A stretch of 64,000 bases of DNA from Pseudofrankia sp. DC12 (lineage in GTDB: Bacteria > Actinomycetota > Actinomycetes > Frankiales > Frankiaceae). The position numbers and the translations under genes were made by a program. The notes beneath the pieces are model-generated. The model did not search any database, was not told the origin of the DNA, and saw only the letters and a program-made list of their open reading frames with translations. Numbering within the stretch: the first letter of the stretch is position 1; each line of letters starts with the position of its first letter. Shown piece after piece: positions 59,238 to 64,000 of this stretch. The stretch lies in contig NZ_KQ031391.1 in assembly GCF_000966285.1 (NCBI RefSeq), forward strand, positions 2,194,640 to 2,258,639. The letters are read 5' to 3'.

Positions 59238-60103
59238 TGAGCGCCCGCAGCCGAGCCCGCTTCACCGATGTCGTCAGAAGGACTCCCATCGACCTCGCCC
59301 TCGCCTGCCAGCTGATCGCCACCGAGGCCGACCCGGAGGCCGAGACCGCCGACGTCCTCGGTGCCCTCGACCGGCTCACCGACGAGGCCCGCCCGGTGCT
59401 CGCGGCCAAGGTCTCCCGGGCCCGCGCGGCCGGCAGCCAGGCCGGGGACACGAAGGCCACGTCGGAGCCGCTGGACGCCGCCGAGGCGCTGCACGAGTCG
59501 CTCGGGCTGCGCGGCGGGTACTCGGGCCTTCAGGGCGACTACGACGACCTGCGCTCGTCGCTGCTGCCGGAGGTGCTGCGCCGCCGGCACGGCCTGCCGA
59601 TCATCCTGTCGGTCATCTGGCTGGAGGTGGCCGCCAGGCTCGGAGTGCCGGCCTACCCGGTCGGGCTGCCGGGCCACATGGTCGTGGCGATCGGAACGCC
59701 GCGCGACAACGTGCTGGTCGACCCGTTCGCCGGGGGCCGGCGGATCACGGTCCACGACGCGGCCGCCCGGGTACGGGCCGCCGGCGTGCCGTTCAGCCGC
59801 GCCCAGCTCGCCCCGATGAACCGGGAAGACCTGCTCGCCCGGGTGTTGGGCAACATCCGCGTCCTGGCGGCCCGCGCGGACTCGACGTCGACCCGGCTGT
59901 GGGCAGTCGAGCTGTCCCTGCTGCTGCCACACCATCCCGCGAGCCTGCGCCGCGAGCGCGGCGAGCTGCGCATCCGTCGGGGTGACTACCTCGGCGGCGC
60001 CCGCGACCTGGCCACCTTCGCCGAGGCGGTGGACGCCGCCGAGCCGACGGCGGCCGCGGCGGCCCGCGCCGCCGCCCGCTCGGCCCGCTCCCGGCTCAAT
60101 TGA
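59237..60103 (+). CDS. SirB1-family transglutaminase-like protein
   Basis: A 288-aa SirB1 (transglutaminase-like/TPR-related) protein. The family pattern is clear: LLPEVLRRRHGLPIILSVIW, then ARLGVPAYPVGLPGHMVVAI, followed by DNVLVDPFAGG. Helical C-terminal part resembles TPR. The papain-like Cys seen in active transglutaminases is not apparent, so enzyme activity is doubtful. Translationally coupled to the upstream gene. Confidence 0.8.
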   Translation: MSARSRARFTDVVRRTPIDLALACQLIATEADPEAETADVLGALDRLTDEARPVLAAKVSRARAAGSQAGDTKATSEPLDAAEALHESLGLRGGYSGLQGDYDDLRSSLLPEVLRRRHGLPIILSVIWLEVAARLGVPAYPVGLPGHMVVAIGTPRDNVLVDPFAGGRRITVHDAAARVRAAGVPFSRAQLAPMNREDLLARVLGNIRVLAARADSTSTRLWAVELSLLLPHHPASLRRERGELRIRRGDYLGGARDLATFAEAVDAAEPTAAAAARAAARSARSRLN

Positions 60104-60150
60104 GGCGGTCGGCCGGAACCGGGCGCTGAGCGCCCTGCGACCGCCCCGCC
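60101..60150 (+). terminator. Stop-abutting hairpin repeat after the SirB1-family gene
   Basis: Begins with the gene's own TGA. Outer 8-bp stem GGCGGTCG/CGACCGCC (60104-60111, 60138-60145) and inner stem GGGCGC/GCGCCC around TGA. Matches the minus-strand element at 18127-18176 at 46 of 50 positions. Lies between convergent genes. Confidence 0.8.
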
Positions 60151-60315
60151 TGGTTCGGGGGGTGGGTGGAGCACGGAGGTGTTTCAGACGCTCGGTTCGG
60201 GCGCCAGAGCGCCCTCCCGCACGACGTATCGCGGCAGCCAAATACGGGCCAGCCCCGTTCCAGGGCCGCCGCCTTGCTCGCGTCCACGGCCAGCCGACGC
60301 CGGCGCTGGGCGACG

Positions 60316-60855
60316 CTACCGGTGCGAGCCGGGGGGCGGCAGCGTGAAGGCCGTCATGCCGCGCCTGGCGGGGCCGACCACGGCCACGGTGACGGGCGCG
60401 AGGGCGCCGAGGGCGAGGAACAGGTAGCCGGTGGTGGTGGCCCGCAACATCAGGTCACCCTCCGGACGGGACGAGCCGAGGGCGAGGACGACCGGGGCCC
60501 AGCCGACCAGCACCACGAGCGCGCCCAGGCGGGTCCCGGTCAGCCAGCGCACCATCAGTGGGACGGCCGTGTTGCCCACCAGCGCGAGCAGCAGGCCAGC
60601 CGACAGGAAGACGCCCCCCAGCCGCGGCCCCTCCGGCACCCAGACGACGCCGTAGAGGCCGAGGACGAAGCCGAGGACGAGCCCCAGCGCGTAGGCGGCG
60701 ACGAGAAAGAGCCGCGGCGGGTTGGCCGGCCACCGGTCGGTCGAGCCCAGCCCCGTCACCCGGGCCGCGATCGAGTCCCGCGGCCGCGCGCCGGCGGCGC
60801 CCGCGTCCGGCCCGCCGGGTGCGGGCGAGCGCGGACCTGTGCTGGGGCGAGGCAT
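60316..60855 (-). CDS. Four-helix membrane protein (DUF6113-like)
   Basis: 179 aa. About 50 disordered N-terminal residues, then four hydrophobic helices: LFLVAAYALGLVLGFVLGLY, FLSAGLLLALVGNTAVPLMV, ALVVLVGWAPVVLAL and YLFLALGALAPVTVAVVG. In Streptomyces a DUF6113 gene sits next to mshB, as here, so I assign that family with moderate confidence. Function unknown. ATG 60855; TACTGT 6 nt upstream predicts a leaderless start. Confidence 0.72.
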   Translation of the reverse strand: MPRPSTGPRSPAPGGPDAGAAGARPRDSIAARVTGLGSTDRWPANPPRLFLVAAYALGLVLGFVLGLYGVVWVPEGPRLGGVFLSAGLLLALVGNTAVPLMVRWLTGTRLGALVVLVGWAPVVLALGSSRPEGDLMLRATTTGYLFLALGALAPVTVAVVGPARRGMTAFTLPPPGSHR

Positions 60856-60861
60856 ACCTCG

Positions 60862-60867
60862 ACAGTA
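60862..60867 (-). promoter_or_regulatory. -10 element (TACTGT) before the membrane-protein gene
   Basis: Minus-strand TACTGT, 6 nt before ATG 60855, fits TANNNT at leaderless spacing. Confidence 0.4.
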
Positions 60868-61010
60868 GCCAGCCGCCGGACCGGCCCGCCAGGGACGGTG
60901 GCACAGCGGTTGCCCGGGCGGCAGCCCAGGCACCGCACGGGGTCCCGGCCCCTGGGCAGCCGGCTCGGGGGCCGCGATGAGATCACCACCATCGGGCCCC
61001 CGCCGGGGTG

Positions 61011-61982
61011 TCAGAGATCGAGGCCGGCGAAGAGGTCCGTCTCGTGCGCGGTGCCGTCCGGCCCGGTCGTGGGTACGGCCTCGCCCCGGGTCAGGACATA
61101 GTGGTCGACGGTGAACGCCGGCTGGCCGACCCCGTCGGCGAGGGCGAAGAAGAACCCGTCGACGGCGATCTGGGTGCGATGGGCCCGCAACGCGGCGAGC
61201 TTCGCGTCCAGGTACTCGGGCGCCTCGATCCGGGTCGTGATGGTCTCGTCGGGCACGCCCATCGGGACGTCGTCGGCGCTGGTCGCGCCGTGGAACGGGG
61301 TTCCCTCGACGTCCGAGAACCGCTCCACGGCGCGCTGGACGAACGACTTCGGCAGCGCCGTCTCGTACAGCTTCGACGGCGCCCAGGGCGCGCCGGCCTC
61401 CGGTGCGAAGTCCGGGTCCGCGGCCGCGGTGAACGCCCCGACGGTGATCTGGTGCGCACGGATGTGGTCCGGGTGGCCGTAGGCGCCATTGGAGTCGTAG
61501 CTGACCAGCACCTGCGGCCGGACGTCGCGGACGATTCGGACGAGCTCGGCGGTGGCCTCGGTGAGGTCGGCCTGCCAGAAGGAACGCGGGTCGTCGTTGC
61601 CGGCGGTGCCCATCATGCCGCTGTCCCGGAACCGGGCGGGGCCGCCGAGGTACCGCTGGTCTTCGAGGCCCAGGGCCGCGCAGGCCGCGGCCAGCTCGGA
61701 CATCCGGTAGCCGCCGAGCTGGTCGCCGAGGTCGCTGCGCAGGTGCTCCAGCTCCGGGACGAGCACCTCGCCCAGCTCACCGAGCGTGCAGGTGACCAGC
61801 GTGACGCGGGTGTCCGGGGTGGCCGCGTAGTGGGCGATGGAGATCCCGGTGGCGATGATCTCGTCGTCCGGGTGGGCATGCACGAACATCACCCGGCGCG
61901 ACGCGGCCCGGGCGAGGTCGGTGGGGCCGGGCTCGCCGGCTGCGCTCACTGCATCCCGGGTTCGCTCCGTCGCTTCACTCAT
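61011..61982 (-). CDS. mshB: Mycothiol deacetylase MshB
   Basis: A 323-aa LmbE-type zinc deacetylase of GlcNAc-Ins, the second step of mycothiol synthesis. [13 protein letters not shown] (H37, D40 zinc ligands, D39) and the distal GHPDHI are present. The sequence fits MshB better than the S-conjugate amidase Mca, though these paralogues are hard to separate by eye. Start ATG 61982. Between galE and the membrane-protein gene. It is the best marker that this is a mycothiol-producing actinobacterium. Confidence 0.88.
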   Translation of the reverse strand: MSEATERTRDAVSAAGEPGPTDLARAASRRVMFVHAHPDDEIIATGISIAHYAATPDTRVTLVTCTLGELGEVLVPELEHLRSDLGDQLGGYRMSELAAACAALGLEDQRYLGGPARFRDSGMMGTAGNDDPRSFWQADLTEATAELVRIVRDVRPQVLVSYDSNGAYGHPDHIRAHQITVGAFTAAADPDFAPEAGAPWAPSKLYETALPKSFVQRAVERFSDVEGTPFHGATSADDVPMGVPDETITTRIEAPEYLDAKLAALRAHRTQIAVDGFFFALADGVGQPAFTVDHYVLTRGEAVPTTGPDGTAHETDLFAGLDL

Positions 61983-62045
61983 CGCTCCCCCTCCTCCGCA
62001 TCCGCGCCGGACGGGGACCCCGGCTCGCGGTCGTCCTCCGGGGTT

Positions 62046-62099
62046 CCTGCCGGATCGACGACAGGGTGCCTGCCGGATCGGCGGTGTCGATCCGGCAGG
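62046..62099. repeat. Three-arm switchable hairpin region between galE and mshB
   Basis: Two direct copies of CCTGCCGGATCG (62046-62057, 62069-62080) and one inverted copy CGATCCGGCAGG (62088-62099). Either direct copy can pair perfectly over 12 bp with the inverted copy, giving alternative hairpins. Located 64-117 bp upstream of mshB on its transcribed strand, just after galE. Confidence 0.85.
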
Positions 62100-62190
62100 T
62101 CCGCGATCTGGAAGGTCCGCCTCGGACGTCCACTCCGCGAGCTCATCGCTCCCCGGACACGCTCCGCGTGCCCGGGTACCCCGCTCGCGC

Positions 62191-63237
62191 TCACGCGGCC
62201 GCCCCGTCGTAGCCGCCCGGGTTGCGCCGCTGGAACTCCCAGGCGTCGCGGCACATCTCGGTCAGGCCCCTGCTGGCCCGCCAGCCGAGCGTCTCGGCCG
62301 CGTACGCCGGATCGGCGTAGAGCGCCGCGACGTCGCCATCGCGCCGCGCGACCACCCGGTAGGGCAGCTCACGGCCGCAGGCGGCGCCGAACGCGGTCAG
62401 CAGCTCGCGGACCGACGTGCCCACCCCGGTGCCCAGGTTGACGACGCGGTAGCCGGCCTCGTCGTCGAGGTGCTCCAGCGCGGCCCGGTGGCCCTCGGCG
62501 AGGTCGACGACGTGGATGTAGTCACGGACGCCGGTGCCGTCGGCGGTCGGGTAGTCGTCGCCGAAGACCGACAGGTACTCACGGCGCCCGACCGCGACCT
62601 GCTGCAGGTAGGGCATCAGGTTGTTCGGGATGCCGCGCGGGTCCTCACCGAGCAGGCCCGACGGGTGGGCGCCGACCGGGTTGAAGTAGCGCAGCGCGAT
62701 GACGTGCCAGCCGGGCTGGGCGGCGCAGACGTCCGCGAGGATCTGCTCGCACATCCACTTGGTGCGCGAGTAGGGGTTCGTCGGGCGGGCCGGCGCGTCC
62801 TCCCGGATCGGCAGGACGTCGACGTCACCGTGGATCGAGCAGGACGAGGAGAAGATCAGCTTGCGTGGGCCGTGCTCGCGCAGCGCCTCGACGAGACGCA
62901 GCGTCGCGTTGAGGTTGGTGTCGTAGTACTCGACCGGCATCGCCACGGACTCGCCGACGGCCTTGCGGGCCGCGAAGTGGATGACCGAGTCGAACGGCGT
63001 CGCCGCGAGCAGTTTGCCGAGCGCGGCGACGTCGAGGAGGTCGAGCTCGACGAACTCCAGGTTCGCGCCGGCCTCGCCGGCGACCGCCCGGATTCGCTCG
63101 ACCGCACGCGGAGAGCTGTTCGAGAAGTTGTCCACGCCGACGACCCGGTGGCCGGCCGCCAGCAACTCGACGCAGGTGTGCGAGCCGATGAACCCCGCCG
63201 CCCCCGTCACCAGCACCGTCGTGTCCGCAGCTGACAC
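62191..63237 (-). CDS. galE: UDP-glucose 4-epimerase
   Basis: A 348-aa extended SDR that interconverts UDP-glucose and UDP-galactose. TGAAGFIG (11-18) for [12 protein letters not shown] (catalytic Ser), and NPYSRTK (Y156, K160) are present, as is the family length. GTG 63237 with GGTGGG upstream. Same strand as mshB, 208 bp apart. Supplies galactose for envelope polysaccharides. Confidence 0.92.
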   Translation of the reverse strand: MSAADTTVLVTGAAGFIGSHTCVELLAAGHRVVGVDNFSNSSPRAVERIRAVAGEAGANLEFVELDLLDVAALGKLLAATPFDSVIHFAARKAVGESVAMPVEYYDTNLNATLRLVEALREHGPRKLIFSSSCSIHGDVDVLPIREDAPARPTNPYSRTKWMCEQILADVCAAQPGWHVIALRYFNPVGAHPSGLLGEDPRGIPNNLMPYLQQVAVGRREYLSVFGDDYPTADGTGVRDYIHVVDLAEGHRAALEHLDDEAGYRVVNLGTGVGTSVRELLTAFGAACGRELPYRVVARRDGDVAALYADPAYAAETLGWRASRGLTEMCRDAWEFQRRNPGGYDGAAA

Positions 63238-63635
63238 AGCCCACCCGTCTCGTCGGTCCGGCGGCGCCTCCGCGCCCCGGATGCGCGCTTCTGCCCGGCC
63301 CTGACGGTACCGACCCGCCCGGCCCAGTCACGGCCCCGGGTACGGCGGGCCCGCAGAAATGCTTGAGGCCGCCCCCCGCCCACAACGGCGCGCAGGCGCG
63401 CCTGCGTCGGCGTGGGCCGCAAAGGCGAGCCGCGCCCACAACGACGCAGAGGCGCGCCTGCGCGGAGGCCCGTCCCCCGAGCGAAGCGAAAGGGGTTGGG
63501 CCGCAGCGCAGGTCGCCGCAGCGCCCGTGAGCGGAGGAGGACGCGGCACGGAGGTCCCTCGGGAGCGAAGCGAGTGAGGGGCCGCAGCGCCGCGCCCGGA
63601 CGGAGCGAACCAGCAATACGGAGCGAACCAGAAAC
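63238..63635. other. Intergenic repeat region upstream of galE
   Basis: 398 bp without a gene. It contains two 30-bp near-copies (63377-63406, 63433-63462), two GAGCGAAGCGA...GCCGCAGCGC copies (63479-63509, 63563-63590) and two CGGAGCGAACCAG copies (63601, 63619). Confidence 0.75.
63377..63462. repeat. Two 30-bp direct repeats containing GGCGCGCC
   Basis: CGCCCACAACGGCGCGCAGG-type unit at 63377-63406 and again at 63433-63462, 27 of 30 bases identical. Each contains a GGCGCGCC palindrome near its end. Confidence 0.85.
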
Positions 63636-64000
63636 TCAGCTGAAGCGGCGGCGGGCGCGCAGCTTCTCGCGGTCGGCCGCCAGGAGCGCGACCTTGCGGA
63701 TCCGGACCGTGGCCGGGGTCACCTCGACACACTCGTCCTCGCGGCAGAACTCCAGCGCCTGCTCCAGCGTGAGCTGGCGGTGCGGGGTCAGCCGGACCAG
63801 TTCGTCGCCGGTCGAGGAGCGCATGTTGGTGAGCTTCTTCTCCTTGGTCGGGTTGACGTCCATGTCGTCCGCCCGGGAGTTCTCACCGACGATCATGCCC
63901 TCGTAGACGTCGATCATCGGCGGGACGAACATCGTGCCGCGCTCCTGCAGGTTGAACAGGGCGTAGGCGGTCGTCGGCCCGGACCGGTCGGCCACCATCG
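63636..64000 (-). CDS. typA: Translational GTPase TypA/BipA, C-terminal part (partial)
   Basis: The last 121 residues of TypA, cut by the window end. [18 protein letters not shown] and [20 protein letters not shown], then [15 protein letters not shown], are the diagnostic TypA C-terminal domain that contacts the ribosomal A site. The GTPase domain lies outside. The C terminus is intact, with the stop at 63636. Confidence 0.93.
   Translation of the reverse strand, partial: MVADRSGPTTAYALFNLQERGTMFVPPMIDVYEGMIVGENSRADDMDVNPTKEKKLTNMRSSTGDELVRLTPHRQLTLEQALEFCREDECVEVTPATVRIRKVALLAADREKLRARRRFS

Noticed and set aside
1-64000. rRNA, tRNA, prophage or insertion-sequence transposase
   Set aside because: No cloverleaf, rRNA core, integrase or DDE transposase sequence was seen in any frame.

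Overview
The window is about 72 % GC, densely packed, and uses GTG (occasionally TTG or CTG) starts freely. Mycothiol biosynthesis (mshB), the AdnAB end-resection machine, MoeZ, DUF3107, DUF3117, a SigE/RseA/HtrA/TatB block and mycobacterial-type gene order place it in the Actinomycetota. Gene order matches two Mycobacterium tuberculosis chromosome blocks as I remember them (Rv3201c-Rv3213c for roughly 3-23 kb, Rv1170-Rv1232c for roughly 29-62 kb). TerD, SUFU, DUF6758 and ethylmalonyl-CoA-type genes look more like Streptomyces or Frankia. My best guess is a Frankia-like actinobacterium (Frankia/Parafrankia/Pseudofrankia). This is an inference from composition, gene order and repeat style; no rRNA or other taxonomic marker is present. 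I see no transposase, phage, CRISPR, tRNA or rRNA gene.

Layout. 0-3.2 kb: a nucleoside hydrolase, a PucR-type regulator and an EEP phosphatase/nuclease. 3.2-16 kb: DNA-end metabolism, namely adnA-adnB, an alkyltransferase-like protein, moeZ, and the divergent NHEJ pair ku / ligD polymerase, with one SDR. 16-24 kb: TetR and DUF3107, a ferritin-like MiaE-type protein, a DEAD-box helicase that needs a CTG start, and a parA/zinc-ribbon pair. 24-28 kb: a secreted beta-helix protein, an aminotransferase, and a RecB-like Fe-S exonuclease whose start lies beside a strong G-quadruplex motif. 28-32.8 kb: chorismate mutase with a possible leader peptide, a PRC/MgtE-N/CBS protein, then a malyl-CoA lyase-like gene and an acyl-CoA dehydrogenase. 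33-39 kb: PHP, double TerD, SUFU, lipid kinase, DUF6758 and MaoC. 39-48 kb: mrp, marR, tatB, htrA, rseA, sigE, an O-methyltransferase and two uncharacterised proteins. 48-53 kb: leucyl aminopeptidase, DUF3117 (55 aa), a DivIVA-domain protein, a FolP2-type protein and two LOG-family proteins. 54-59 kb: dapE, dapD, dapC and fdxA. 59-64 kb: an SH3-like small protein coupled to a SirB1-family protein, a membrane protein, mshB, galE and the 3' end of typA.

How the genes work together. Four modules stand out. (1) Double-strand-break handling: AdnAB resection, Ku and LigD-Pol end joining, a RecB-like exonuclease and an alkyl-lesion sensor. (2) Envelope stress: SigE with its overlapping anti-sigma factor, HtrA and TatB. 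(3) The succinylase branch of lysine/diaminopimelate synthesis: dapC, dapD, dapE. (4) Acyl-CoA metabolism resembling part of the ethylmalonyl-CoA pathway: lyase, dehydrogenase, MaoC hydratase.

The most unusual content is non-coding. It comprises stop-codon-abutting hairpin repeats shared by distant genes (18.1 and 60.1 kb), a 362-bp element with about 121-bp inverted arms filling the 17.7-18.1 kb gap, and a four-copy alternating repeat upstream of dapD. There are also a seven-tract G-quadruplex motif, a possible Phe/Tyr-codon leader upstream of chorismate mutase, and switchable hairpin arms between galE and mshB.
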